A stretch of DNA of 14,156 bases. Origin: Thermoplasmatales archaeon ex4484_36 (GTDB lineage: Archaea > Thermoplasmatota > Penumbrarchaeia > Penumbrarchaeales > EX4484-36). A program made the translations under genes and the position numbers. Location of the stretch: NCBI GenBank assembly GCA_002254765.1, contig NJDV01000006.1:1-14156 (forward strand). The letters run 5' to 3'. Numbering within the stretch: position 1 is the stretch's first letter; the number at the start of each line of letters is the position of its first letter. This document shows positions 1-5,709 of this stretch, piece after piece. The notes beneath the pieces were generated by a model that saw nothing but the letters and a program-made list of their open reading frames with translations, ran no database searches and was not told the DNA's origin.

Positions 1-1
1 G

Positions 2-106
2 GAGCAGGGCTCGAGGCTGCTCCTTCCGAGAGTTTTCCCCGCCGGCGATGGAGGCATATCCGCCGGCCAGGTCTCCGTAGCTTTCAGAAGGCTCGCCGGG
101 GATTGA
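2..106 (+). CDS. hypF: HypF-like carbamoyltransferase, C-terminal end (partial)
   Basis: An open frame enters from the left edge and stops with TGA at 104-106, giving 34 residues that include FPAGDGGISAGQ. That DGGIxxGQ motif lies about 15-20 residues from the C-terminus in HypF, the carbamoyl-transfer protein that starts building the CN ligands of [NiFe]-hydrogenase. The Kae1/TsaD-like fold of HypF carries this GDGG-type motif. The residues before it (RLLLPRVFPAG) and the short tail after it fit a HypF end. Only the tail is visible, so domain order and the catalytic residues cannot be checked. The gene converges on the thermosome gene. No other hydrogenase gene lies in the window. Another member of the carbamoyltransferase (Kae1-like) superfamily is the main alternative. 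Confidence 0.65.
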   Translation, partial: EQGSRLLLPRVFPAGDGGISAGQVSVAFRRLAGD

Positions 107-265
107 GCAGTTAATTCGCTGAGACACCAAAGCCATATCACCGGACGAGGGGGCTTATTTGCTTAGCGACAGCTAGATGGCCGGATAGAAAAGGTCGGCA
201 AACCTATTAGATAAGCTATGAACTGTTACAATCGAAGAAGACGGCGAGAGAAGGAAAATATAGGC

Positions 266-292
266 GGGATAAAGAAAAAAGGGAGAAAAGTG
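266..292 (-). terminator. Probable T-rich terminator downstream of the thermosome gene
   Basis: About 40 bases after the thermosome stop, the minus strand reads CTTTTCTCCCTTTTTTCTTT (reverse complement of 271-290). This is the oligo-T type of tract that ends many archaeal transcripts. No stable hairpin precedes it. The rest of 107-329, between the hypF stop and the thermosome stop, shows no coding potential that I trust. Confidence 0.45.
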
Positions 293-329
293 GGGAGGGG
301 GTGGGACATGAGAGCTGCTGGATGAGGAT

Positions 330-1106
330 TTACTCCTCCTCGTCTCCACTCTTTCCACCCTCTTCGCCGCCCTTGCTTTCACCCTTCTTGGCGGCGATTA
401 TATCGTCTATCCTCAGTATCATCCCAGCAGCTTCGGTGGCCCCTAAAATGGCCTGCCTGCCCACCCTCAGAGGCTCGAGCACGTTGAGCTTCCACATATC
501 CTCTATCTTGCCGTTCATCACGTTGAGCCCCATCCATTTGCCCTTCTCGTCCTTGTGGGCGTCCCTGAGCTCGATGAGCGTGTCTATGGGGTCGAGCCCG
601 GCGTTTTCTGCCAGAGTCTTGGGCACGATCTCTACTGCGTCGGCGAAAGCTTCAATGGCCATCTGCTGCCTGCCGCCCACATCCACGGCGTACTTCCTAA
701 GCTCCCTGGCGATTTCAACGGCAGCAGCTCCGCCCCCAGGGGTCACATAGCCGTCCTCAAGGGCCACCCCCACCACACCTATCGCATCGTGGAAGCTCCT
801 CTCCAGCTCCTCCACTACATGCTCCGAACCGCCCCTCAGCAGAACGGAGACCGAGCGTGCCCCAGGACAGCCCTCAACGAAGGTCATGTTCTCGTCCCCC
901 ACCTTCTCCTGATACACCCTCTCCGCCTTGCCCAGGTCCTCTGAGGTGAACTCTTTTATGTTGTTTACGATCTTCCCCCCGGTTGCCTTTGCAAGCTTTT
1001 CCATATCGGACTTCTTCACCCTTCTGACAGCGTAGATGCCTGCCTTTGCAAGGAAGTGCTGGGCCATGTCGTCAATGCCCTTCCTTATCCAAAATGACCC
1101 CCTCAA
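330..1106 (-). CDS. Thermosome subunit, C-terminal fragment of a broken gene
   Basis: This is the C-terminal half of a group II chaperonin. Homologous sequence begins at [10 protein letters not shown] (K codon at 1082-1080). It runs through the rest of the apical domain ([14 protein letters not shown]), the returning intermediate and equatorial domains with the nucleotide-contacting loop [10 protein letters not shown], and the DPIDTLIEL segment. It ends in a charged tail rich in Lys, Gly and Glu. The first eight residues after the TTG at 1106 (MRGSFWIR) are an out-of-frame reading of the upstream half, so that start is not real. No ribosome binding site precedes it. The fragment is in a different frame from the N-terminal half and about 70 residues are missing between them. 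T-rich DNA downstream fits a transcription end. It is probably not translated unless the break is an assembly error. Confidence 0.85.
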   Translation of the reverse strand: MRGSFWIRKGIDDMAQHFLAKAGIYAVRRVKKSDMEKLAKATGGKIVNNIKEFTSEDLGKAERVYQEKVGDENMTFVEGCPGARSVSVLLRGGSEHVVEELERSFHDAIGVVGVALEDGYVTPGGGAAAVEIARELRKYAVDVGGRQQMAIEAFADAVEIVPKTLAENAGLDPIDTLIELRDAHKDEKGKWMGLNVMNGKIEDMWKLNVLEPLRVGRQAILGATEAAGMILRIDDIIAAKKGESKGGEEGGKSGDEEE

Positions 1107-1749
1107 CTATCCTGGAGTCCTTTATTGACCCGCCGTGCTTCTTCTCCACTTTAATATTGTCTATGTCCACGCGGATGCGTCCATCCTTCTCCTCAGCAAC
1201 CCTTCTCACAGCATTAACCGCTAGTTCGGCCAGATAGTCCTTAAAGCTGTCCGAGATCTTGCCTGTCATGGCTGTGGTAGCTACCTTCTTTAAGGCCTCT
1301 GCGTCCTCAGGTTTCACCTCCCTAGCAATGTTCTTTAGGACCTCAACAGCCTTCTCTGCCGCCATCCGGTACCCGTCCACGATTACAGTGGGATGAATCT
1401 TCTGGTTCATAAGTTCCCCGGCTCTCTTCAGAAGCTCTGCCGCCAGAACCACGCTTGTAACGGTACCGTCCTTGCACTCCTCGTCCTGTGCCTTGGCCAC
1501 CTCAATTAACATCTTGGCAGTTGGGTGCTCCACATCCAGTTCTTTGAGGATTGTAGCACCGTCATTGGTAATTACCACGTCTCCTAGAGAGTCCACAAGC
1601 ATCTTGTCTGCACCCTTGGGACCTAGCGTTGTTCGAACCGCCTCGGCTATGGCCTGGGCTACCATTATGTTCTTCTCCTGAGCACTTCTGCCGCTCTCCC
1701 TAGTGGTGCCCTCCTTAAGAACCAGGACAGGATACCCGCTACCTAGCAT
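1072..1749 (-). CDS. Thermosome subunit, N-terminal fragment of a broken gene
   Basis: This is the N-terminal half of an ATP-dependent group II chaperonin, the archaeal cytosolic protein-folding ring. Visible landmarks are [16 protein letters not shown] (residues 6-21), the nucleotide-binding [11 protein letters not shown] (41-51), NDGATI (62-67), the nucleotide/Mg loop region QDEECKDGT (88-96) and TAMTGK. The sequence follows the family up to ILDKE (residues 219-223), just inside the apical domain. It then jumps to downstream thermosome sequence in another frame and stops two codons later. The usual GDGT motif reads KDGT here. The ATG at 1749 is preceded by GGAGGTGAT at good spacing, so the start is firm. 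With the missing stretch restored, the two halves would make about 543 residues, the normal family length. Confidence 0.88.
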   Translation of the reverse strand: MLGSGYPVLVLKEGTTRESGRSAQEKNIMVAQAIAEAVRTTLGPKGADKMLVDSLGDVVITNDGATILKELDVEHPTAKMLIEVAKAQDEECKDGTVTSVVLAAELLKRAGELMNQKIHPTVIVDGYRMAAEKAVEVLKNIAREVKPEDAEALKKVATTAMTGKISDSFKDYLAELAVNAVRRVAEEKDGRIRVDIDNIKVEKKHGGSIKDSRIVEGVILDKEGH

Positions 1750-1785
1750 GCAGGCATCACCTCCAAAAACCCCTATATTGAGGTT

Positions 1786-1801
1786 CTATAAGAGACTTTC
1801 G
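1786..1801 (-). promoter_or_regulatory. Probable BRE/TATA promoter of the thermosome gene
   Basis: The minus strand reads CGAAAGTCTCTTATAG here: an A/G-rich BRE-like stretch followed by a TATA-like CTTATAG, about 40 bases before the ATG at 1749. Initiation about 25 bases downstream would leave a short leader carrying GGAGGTGAT. The separate promoter fits independent control of the chaperonin, distinct from cutA upstream. This is judged by eye only. Confidence 0.45.
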
Positions 1802-1827
1802 CTCCCTACTCCCCCGCCCAGTGGTCA

Positions 1828-2163
1828 CTACTCAGAACCCAGAACCTGTTTAATCCACTTTAGATATCCTTCGGATGCTTCATGCGGCCCCGAGAGGATA
1901 ATTTCCGGGGTCTTGTAGGGATGGCGCCTCTCTATCTCCAAAGTGGCTTTCTCCACCAGCGAATTTAAAGTCTTGAATATTATAAGCCACTCCTCAGCTC
2001 TCTCCACACGTCCCTCCCACCAGTAGGTGCTCTTTATCGGTCCGAGGACCTGGCTACACGCGGCGTACCTCTCCTCCACAAGCCTCCTCGCGAGCACCTC
2101 TGCCTTCTTTAGGCTATCCACAGTTGTCATTATCTGCACCAGTGAGTCCGTCTCTTCCATCAT
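1828..2163 (-). CDS. cutA: CutA-like divalent-cation tolerance protein
   Basis: A 111-residue protein with the CutA1 family pattern: ARRLVEERYAACSQV (residues 25-39), the aromatic strand STYWWEGRVE (45-54), EEWLIIFKT (57-65), and near the end HPYKTPEIIL (81-90). CutA proteins form ferredoxin-like trimers and bind divalent metals such as copper. Their physiological role is still poorly defined, despite the name from E. coli copper tolerance. The length is full for the family. The start overlaps the stop of the upstream AhpD-like gene (ATGA), so the two are probably co-transcribed and translationally coupled. A second ATG follows immediately, leaving one residue of uncertainty at the start. Its place at the end of a metal and oxidative-stress cluster fits a metal-handling job. 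Confidence 0.93.
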   Translation of the reverse strand: MMEETDSLVQIMTTVDSLKKAEVLARRLVEERYAACSQVLGPIKSTYWWEGRVERAEEWLIIFKTLNSLVEKATLEIERRHPYKTPEIILSGPHEASEGYLKWIKQVLGSE

Positions 2164-2513
2164 TCCCCCTCCTCAAGCAGCGTCCAGAACTCAAAAGCTC
2201 TTCTCAGATGGGGAATCACTATAGAGCCGCCCACCACAAGGGCCACTGCCATGGCCTCTTCCAGCTCTTCATCGGTTATGCCCAGCTCCCTACACTGTGA
2301 AAGATGATATCTGACGCAGTCGTCACATCTCAAAGTAAGGGAGGCCACCAACCCGAGGAGCTCCTTCGTTTTCCTATCCAGTGCCCCCTCTCTATACACG
2401 GAGCTGTCCAGTGCGAAGAACCTCTTTATGTTCTTGCCTGCATAACTCAATACCAGCCTGTTGAGCCGTTCACGCTCCTTTTCGAAATCGTCTGGCTCCA
2501 CCTTCATTACCAC
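2160..2513 (-). CDS. Carboxymuconolactone decarboxylase / AhpD-like protein
   Basis: A 117-residue all-helical protein of the AhpD/CMD family. It carries the redox signature seen in AhpD: Glu51, then Cys63-x-x-Cys66 and His70 in LRCDDCVRYH, with the same 12-residue Glu-to-Cys spacing that I recall for mycobacterial AhpD. Such proteins act as alkyl-hydroperoxide reductases or thiol-redox partners. The neighbouring peroxiredoxin makes a redox-partner role plausible, but this is inference. The start is unsure: GTG at 2513, about 11 bases after a GGGGTGAT site, is my choice, and an ATG lies two codons in at 2507. The gene has its own upstream TATA-like element and overlaps cutA by four bases. Confidence 0.88.
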   Translation of the reverse strand: MVMKVEPDDFEKERERLNRLVLSYAGKNIKRFFALDSSVYREGALDRKTKELLGLVASLTLRCDDCVRYHLSQCRELGITDEELEEAMAVALVVGGSIVIPHLRRAFEFWTLLEEGE

Positions 2514-2554
2514 ACCGAAGGTGCATCACCCCCGGCTTTAATATTTTTTCTTTC

Positions 2555-2666
2555 TCAAGCCCCTTTTAAACCCCTGAGAGCCTCCAGCGCCTCCTCTATA
2601 TGGCCTCTAACTGGATCATGGTAGCCTCCTAGCCAAGGCTAAACTGCTCGCTGAAAAGATCCCCAT
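2555..2666 (-). pseudogene. Possible remnant of a small gene, two frames
   Basis: Most of the 171-base gap between the ferritin and AhpD-like genes can be read as a broken short frame. An ATG at 2666 opens 16 codons (MGIFSASSLALARRLP) ending at 2616. Shifted by one base, the DNA continues as GYHDPVRGHIEEALEALRGL and stops at 2555. The second part has the look of an amphipathic helix, and neither part is recognised. There is no ribosome binding site before the ATG, and the promoter for the next gene overlaps its end. It may be a decayed gene or chance. Confidence 0.2.
2563..2571 (-). promoter_or_regulatory. TATA-like element upstream of the AhpD-like/cutA pair
   Basis: The minus strand reads GTTTAAAAG, followed about 20 bases later by another A/T-rich stretch (AAAAAATATTAAAG), in front of the AhpD-like start at 2513. 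Initiation about 25 bases below the first element would give a 20-30 base leader. This suggests that the AhpD-like/cutA pair can be transcribed apart from the superoxide reductase genes. Confidence 0.45.
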
Positions 2667-2684
2667 GAGAACTGAATGTGTGTT

Positions 2685-3185
2685 CTATCCCCTAAGGAAC
2701 CGAAGGTTGTTAAGGTCCTCTAGGAGGGACTGAAGGTCCTCCTCGTGCTCCACCTCATCCTGAAGTATCTGCACTACCATGCTGTAGGTCACTGGATCCC
2801 TCTCCCGAGTAAGTTCCTGAATCTTGTTGTAGGTGTCTATGGCACACTGTTCCCCTGCGATGTTCTGTTCAAGTATCTTCCTTACAAAGGGGTCCTCCGG
2901 CGGATCGTATCCGCAGTTTGTCTGGTCAAACCAATCTTTGGGGTTGAGCAGGGGTGTCCCCCCCAGCTGAAGTATCCTGTTCACAAGCATGTCGGCATGC
3001 CTCAGCTCATCGGTTGCGTGCTCTATAAGCTCCGCGGCCACCTCCCCCTTCATGGGGCCCATGACAACCTTAGCCCCTACCCAGTATTGGTAGTAGGCCA
3101 GCCACTCATCTGCAAGTGCTCTATTAAGCATGCTCACGAGTTCGTCAGCAAATTCCCCTACGATCTCTCTTCCTTTCTTTCCCAT
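2685..3185 (-). CDS. Dps-like (DPSL, 'thioferritin'-type) iron-storage protein
   Basis: A 166-residue four-helix-bundle ferritin-like protein. Candidate di-iron ligands are Glu27 (ALADEW), Glu60 and His63 (DELRHA), Glu112 (AGEQC), and Glu144 and His147 (DEVEH). Two cysteines, Cys91 (TNCGY) and Cys114 (GEQCA), bracket the third ligand. That is the hallmark of the archaeal/anaerobe DPSL group, which assembles 12-subunit cages and oxidises Fe(II), preferably with H2O2. A longer frame opens at 3323, but it overlaps the peroxiredoxin gene and its first 46 residues are unlike the family. The ATG at 3185 has GAGGTG seven bases upstream and leaves a 31-base gap to the upstream gene, so I chose it. 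It would use the peroxide and store the iron handled by its neighbours. Bacterioferritin is less likely because no haem-type Met context is evident. Confidence 0.88.
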   Translation of the reverse strand: MGKKGREIVGEFADELVSMLNRALADEWLAYYQYWVGAKVVMGPMKGEVAAELIEHATDELRHADMLVNRILQLGGTPLLNPKDWFDQTNCGYDPPEDPFVRKILEQNIAGEQCAIDTYNKIQELTRERDPVTYSMVVQILQDEVEHEEDLQSLLEDLNNLRFLRG

Positions 3186-3216
3186 TTTTAGCACCTCACA
3201 ATACATATGCAAGCGT

Positions 3217-3858
3217 TCAGAGCTTCTTATGACAGAGCCACCAGTCGTAGCACTCCATCTCTCCCCGCCTTTTAGCCTCCTCCCTCTCTTTGATCTGCTC
3301 TGTGGTGGATGCCGGAGGGACAATTACGCGGTCACGGATAAGCTCGTTATCGGGCCACTTGTGGGGGAGCGCCACCCCGTTTTTATCGCTCACCTGAAGC
3401 GCCTTTAGCGCTCTGAGTATCTCATCCCAGTCCCTACCGACCTCTGCCGGATAGTAGACGATGGCCCTCACGGTTCCCTCCGGGTCTACTATGAAGACTG
3501 CTCTAGCAGTTATGGTGGCCCCGCTGGGGATCATGCCCAGCATCTCGGCGAGCTCACCTCTATCGTCTGCGATCACCGGAAACTCTATCTCAACATTGAG
3601 GTTATCTTGTATCCACTCCATCCACTTCAGATGGCTGAACACCTGGTCCACACTCAACCCTATGACCTCTGCACCCAGTTCTCTGAACTTGTTCAGGCGC
3701 AGTTGCATGCCGTAGAACTCGGTGGTACAAACCGGCGTGAAGTCCGCGGGATGGCTGAATAGAACGAACCACTTCCCTTTAAAGTGTTCGGGCAGCTTCA
3801 TACTCCCGTGGGTGGTCTTCACCTCGACCTCCGGAAACTTCTCTCCAATAACTACCAT
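3217..3858 (-). CDS. Peroxiredoxin, archaeal Prx6-like type
   Basis: A 213-residue thiol peroxidase that reduces H2O2 and alkyl peroxides. The peroxidatic Cys44 sits in the canonical [12 protein letters not shown] motif. The thioredoxin-fold core continues to about residue 160 ([17 protein letters not shown]), followed by the C-terminal arm typical of archaeal members. That arm ends [11 protein letters not shown], giving Cys203 and Cys209. In the Aeropyrum enzyme, cysteines near these positions act in resolution, so a two-Cys mechanism is likely. The ATG at 3858 has GGAGGT eight bases upstream. The gene lies 35 bases below superoxide reductase and 31 above the ferritin, in one apparent transcript, so it can remove the H2O2 that superoxide reductase produces. 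Confidence 0.95.
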   Translation of the reverse strand: MVVIGEKFPEVEVKTTHGSMKLPEHFKGKWFVLFSHPADFTPVCTTEFYGMQLRLNKFRELGAEVIGLSVDQVFSHLKWMEWIQDNLNVEIEFPVIADDRGELAEMLGMIPSGATITARAVFIVDPEGTVRAIVYYPAEVGRDWDEILRALKALQVSDKNGVALPHKWPDNELIRDRVIVPPASTTEQIKEREEAKRRGEMECYDWWLCHKKL

Positions 3859-3893
3859 TTCTTGTGACCTCCTTCATATCCTTTCACACTGCA

Positions 3894-4277
3894 TTATATC
3901 CCAAGCTTTAAAGAGTTTGCCCACAGTCCGTGCACATTGCAATATGATTTGGCCAAGATAGTTCCGCCCTTCTCCGTCCGGAAGGTGAACCTCACCACGG
4001 GCTCAGAATACACCCCACTGGTATCAGCTCCTCCTGCGGACGCACCGTGGGCTGCGAACTCATATCTTCCTATGAGGTAGGGAAACTTCTCCCCCTCGGG
4101 GAGGAAGTAGACCTCTATCCAGGAGATGTGGTGGGCTGTGGTGTTGGGGTGGGGTATCTCCTTCCCTACGCTCGCCTCTGCCGTAACCCTCCCGTCCTTT
4201 TTCTCTAAGATCTCTATTGCAGGCACATGCTTCTCAGCCTTCCAATCGCCACTCTGTAATAGCTCCTTCAATTCCAT
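3894..4277 (-). CDS. sor: Superoxide reductase (neelaredoxin type, single iron centre)
   Basis: A 127-residue cytosolic enzyme that reduces superoxide to H2O2 with electrons normally supplied by rubredoxin. This protects anaerobes without releasing O2. All expected ligands of the Fe(His)4Cys centre are present: His17 in EKHVP, His43 in IPHPN, His49 in TTAHH, and Cys113 and His116 in CNVHG. Glu15 and Lys16 match the catalytic Glu-Lys pair. Spacing agrees with the Pyrococcus-type enzyme. There is no N-terminal rubredoxin-like (desulforedoxin) domain, so it is the one-iron class. The ATG at 4277 follows GAGGTGA. It is the first gene of the minus-strand stress cluster, with its own TATA element, and is divergent from the winged-helix gene. 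No rubredoxin gene is in the window. Confidence 0.96.
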   Translation of the reverse strand: MELKELLQSGDWKAEKHVPAIEILEKKDGRVTAEASVGKEIPHPNTTAHHISWIEVYFLPEGEKFPYLIGRYEFAAHGASAGGADTSGVYSEPVVRFTFRTEKGGTILAKSYCNVHGLWANSLKLGI

Positions 4278-4329
4278 TTCTCTTCACCTCTTCTAAGGAT
4301 ATAGAAAGAAAAAGAAAAACAGAGAGCAG

Positions 4330-4344
4330 CTTATATCTTTTATC
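4330..4344 (-). promoter_or_regulatory. TATA-box region of the superoxide reductase operon
   Basis: The minus strand reads GATAAAAGATATAAG, the best TATA-like element in the window, 53-67 bases before the superoxide reductase ATG. Initiation about 25 bases downstream would fall in a pyrimidine-rich stretch (CTGTTTTTCTTTTTCTTTC, complement of 4304-4322) and leave a leader of about 35 bases with GAGGTGA. Anything bound to the adjacent 42-bp repeats would be well placed to affect it. Confidence 0.55.
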
Positions 4345-4375
4345 CCTGAAAACCCCGCCTAGAGCGGACCATTCC

Positions 4376-4460
4376 AAAGGTTGATACAAAAAGTTTTAAT
4401 GTGGGGATGGAGGTCTTAAAGGTTGATACAAAAAGTTTTAATGTGGGGATGGAGGTCTTA
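4376..4460 (+). repeat. Perfect 42-bp tandem direct repeat in a divergent promoter region
   Basis: Two identical copies with no spacer occupy 4376-4417 and 4418-4459, and base 4460 extends the match by one. Each unit begins AAAGGTTGATACAAAAAG and ends GGGGATGGAGGTCTT. Each therefore contains both an A/T-rich TATA-like core and a GGAGGT ribosome binding site. The second copy's GGAGGT serves the GTG at 4466. The perfect identity points to a recent duplication. It lies between the superoxide reductase promoter and the divergent regulator-like gene. Confidence 0.93.
4388..4441 (+). promoter_or_regulatory. Duplicated TATA-like elements for the plus-strand winged-helix gene
   Basis: AAAAAGTTTTAA occurs at 4388-4399 and again at 4430-4441, once in each 42-bp repeat. 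Use of the first copy would give a leader of about 40 bases that includes the second copy's GGAGGT. Use of the second would start transcription nearly at the GTG at 4466, giving an almost leaderless mRNA. Judged by eye only, so the actual start site is unknown. Confidence 0.35.
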
Positions 4461-4465
4461 CTCTT

Positions 4466-4777
4466 GTGAAAAAGGAAGACATAATCAAAGTGGTCTTGAT
4501 CATAGGCATTGTGATTACCGCAACCTCCGCTGCTTATATCTTCAGCAATCCCCCGGCGAATCCCATAAAGGAGAGTGTCCCGGAGGGGGAAGAGAGGGGC
4601 AACACGTCCTCCGAGAAGCTTACAGGGGATGGAGATGGTGTGCTGAGGGAGGAGGCACATAAACCATCACATAAGGATGCTGGAGAGGTGGGGGAGGGTT
4701 TACACAGTCAAGACACAAAAGCACATCTACGTCTTCCCATCGCACACCTCCTACACCGAAGCCAGCAAAATGGCTGA
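4466..4777 (+). CDS. Membrane-anchor fragment, probably the N-terminus of the winged-helix gene
   Basis: The frame starts at GTG 4466, nine bases after GGAGGT. Residues 1-5 are charged (MKKED), followed by one hydrophobic helix (about residues 6-27, IIKVVLIIGIVITATSAAYI), then a hydrophilic Glu/Gly/Lys-rich linker. Coding character continues to about 4690. Beyond that the frame yields an unconvincing tail (LRLPIAHLLHRSQQNG) while the overlapping frame becomes convincing. Removing one G from the GGGGG run at 4690-4694 would join this frame to the winged-helix frame through GEVGRVYTVKTQK. I therefore think it is the anchor and linker of one regulator of about 202 residues rather than a separate small membrane protein, though the latter remains possible. 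No family is recognised for this part. Confidence 0.6.
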   Translation: MKKEDIIKVVLIIGIVITATSAAYIFSNPPANPIKESVPEGEERGNTSSEKLTGDGDGVLREEAHKPSHKDAGEVGEGLHSQDTKAHLRLPIAHLLHRSQQNG

Positions 4778-5075
4778 AACCATGGAGACAGTGGGAGGGC
4801 TGAACGACAACGTCCTAAGAGTTCTGAGGGCGGTACTTGAGGGGGCTCAGACCCAGAATGAGATCGCTGAGAGGACCTCTCTTCCTGCATCAACCATATC
4901 CTATGTGCTGAAAAAGCTGGTAAATGCCGGACTCGTAAAGAGCGAGAAGGAGAACGGAAGAACTCTTTACTCTCCCCTTTATGAGAACATCTACAGGCTA
5001 CCCCGTTTAGGACTTCCCCTCACCCCTTCCCCGCTGGCCCGACAACTTCCTGAAGAAGATCTACAAGTCTCTTGA
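4677..5075 (+). CDS. Winged helix-turn-helix protein (MarR/TrmB-like DNA-binding domain)
   Basis: A winged-helix domain lies at residues 44-103. It has helix 1 DNVLRVLRAVLEG, helix 2 TQNEIAERTS, recognition helix PASTISYVLKKLVNAGLV, and a wing around EKENGRTLYSP. This is the layout of MarR, TrmB and similar archaeal regulators. The ATG at 4677 has no ribosome binding site, and the preceding in-frame DNA is short. The natural start is thus probably the GTG at 4466 in the other frame, with a one-base error or mutation between. An internal ATG near 4771 is another option. The last 20 or so residues (LGLPLTPSPLARQL and onward) overlap the convergent CinA-like gene by 56 bases and look like antisense read-through. 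The gene diverges from the superoxide reductase operon, so it may regulate that operon. The ligand or signal is unknown. Confidence 0.75.
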   Translation: MLERWGRVYTVKTQKHIYVFPSHTSYTEASKMAETMETVGGLNDNVLRVLRAVLEGAQTQNEIAERTSLPASTISYVLKKLVNAGLVKSEKENGRTLYSPLYENIYRLPRLGLPLTPSPLARQLPEEDLQVS

Positions 5076-5709
5076 ACCCCCTCTCCACCTCCTCCTTCGA
5101 TCCGCTCAGTCTTATCAGAACCACCTCCGGGGTTTGGGGGTAAGAGCCTACCTTAAGGCCCTCGAACTCCTTTTGCAACGTTTTAAGGACGCGGTGTATT
5201 TTGCTCTCCCTGCTCCTAACGGCGATCTCCCTGTACACCCTCTCCACCCCCTCCGGTCGTTTCATTATCCTTCCTGCAATGTTGGTCACAAATATCCCTT
5301 CGGCCTCTGCAGGCACCCCCGGGAGCACTATAATGGTTCTCCTCCGGCCGCCAAGTACAACCTCCCCGATGAGCCCCGGGGCAACGCCCACAGGGTTCCG
5401 AAGGGGGGAGAACCCTTCTGGAAGCATGTAAAGCTTTTTGAGACTATCCTCATCTGTGACGGTCTCTTTGAGCCTCTGCATAGCCTCCAAAACGAACTTG
5501 CGTGCCTCGGAGCTCTCTCTCAGCCGAAGGTTCAGCGCCTTTGATATGGCCTCCACCGTTATGTCATCGTGGGTTATTCCCAGCCCACCGGTCGTAATAA
5601 TATATTTGGGATCCCATCCCGCAGTGATGTAATCTATGGCCTTCTTTATGTCCTCTTCACGGTCTCTAACGCCCATAAATATAGTGCATTCGACCCCAAG
5701 GTCTCTCAA
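5020..5709 (-). CDS. CinA-like/MoCF-domain protein, N-terminus missing
   Basis: The protein belongs to the molybdopterin-binding (MoCF) fold family related to the CinA N-terminal domain, for which nucleotide pyrophosphatase activity is known in some members. Visible are YIITTGGLGITHDDITVEA (residues 36-54), RNPVGVAPGLIGEV, and the loop VLPGVPAEAEGIF. No C-terminal CinA deamidase domain is present, as is usual in archaeal single-domain forms. The only in-frame start is TTG at 5709, without a ribosome binding site. Homology-like sequence continues upstream of it in the same frame (EDINIYTLSSK, to about 5742), where no start codon exists. The family's first strand and GDEIL-type motif, roughly 15-25 residues, are absent. 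It is probably truncated at the fused junction with the phosphatase gene. The exact substrate is not predictable. Confidence 0.8.
   Translation of the reverse strand: MRDLGVECTIFMGVRDREEDIKKAIDYITAGWDPKYIITTGGLGITHDDITVEAISKALNLRLRESSEARKFVLEAMQRLKETVTDEDSLKKLYMLPEGFSPLRNPVGVAPGLIGEVVLGGRRRTIIVLPGVPAEAEGIFVTNIAGRIMKRPEGVERVYREIAVRSRESKIHRVLKTLQKEFEGLKVGSYPQTPEVVLIRLSGSKEEVERGFKRLVDLLQEVVGPAGKG

Noticed and set aside
1..67. Hairpins GGAGCAG/CTGCTCC (1-23) and GCCGGCG/CGCCGGC (41-67) as a structured RNA or terminator
   Set aside because: Both lie inside the well-supported HypF-like coding frame, lack a T tract, and are short enough to occur by chance in GC-rich coding DNA.
555..944. Plus-strand open frames opposite the thermosome, redox and surface genes
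   Set aside because: They are antisense shadows of long coding regions with no ribosome binding sites and no recognisable domains.
1060..1110. Programmed frameshift or intein in the thermosome gene
   Set aside because: There is no slippery sequence, no intein motifs, and about 70 family residues are absent altogether, so a shift alone would not restore the protein.
3186..3323. 46-residue N-terminal extension of the Dps-like ferritin
   Set aside because: It would overlap the end of the peroxiredoxin gene, has no family similarity, and a good ribosome binding site precedes the ATG at 3185.
4376..4460. Start of a CRISPR array
   Set aside because: There are only two copies, they abut with no spacer, and there is no cas gene nearby. 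It is a tandem duplication.
4340..4662. Small proteins with repeated KTSIPTLKLFVST or MIQKVLMWGWRS peptides on the two strands of the repeat
   Set aside because: The peptides are translations of the 42-bp repeat in frames without start signals. They overlap the better supported regulator gene and promoters.
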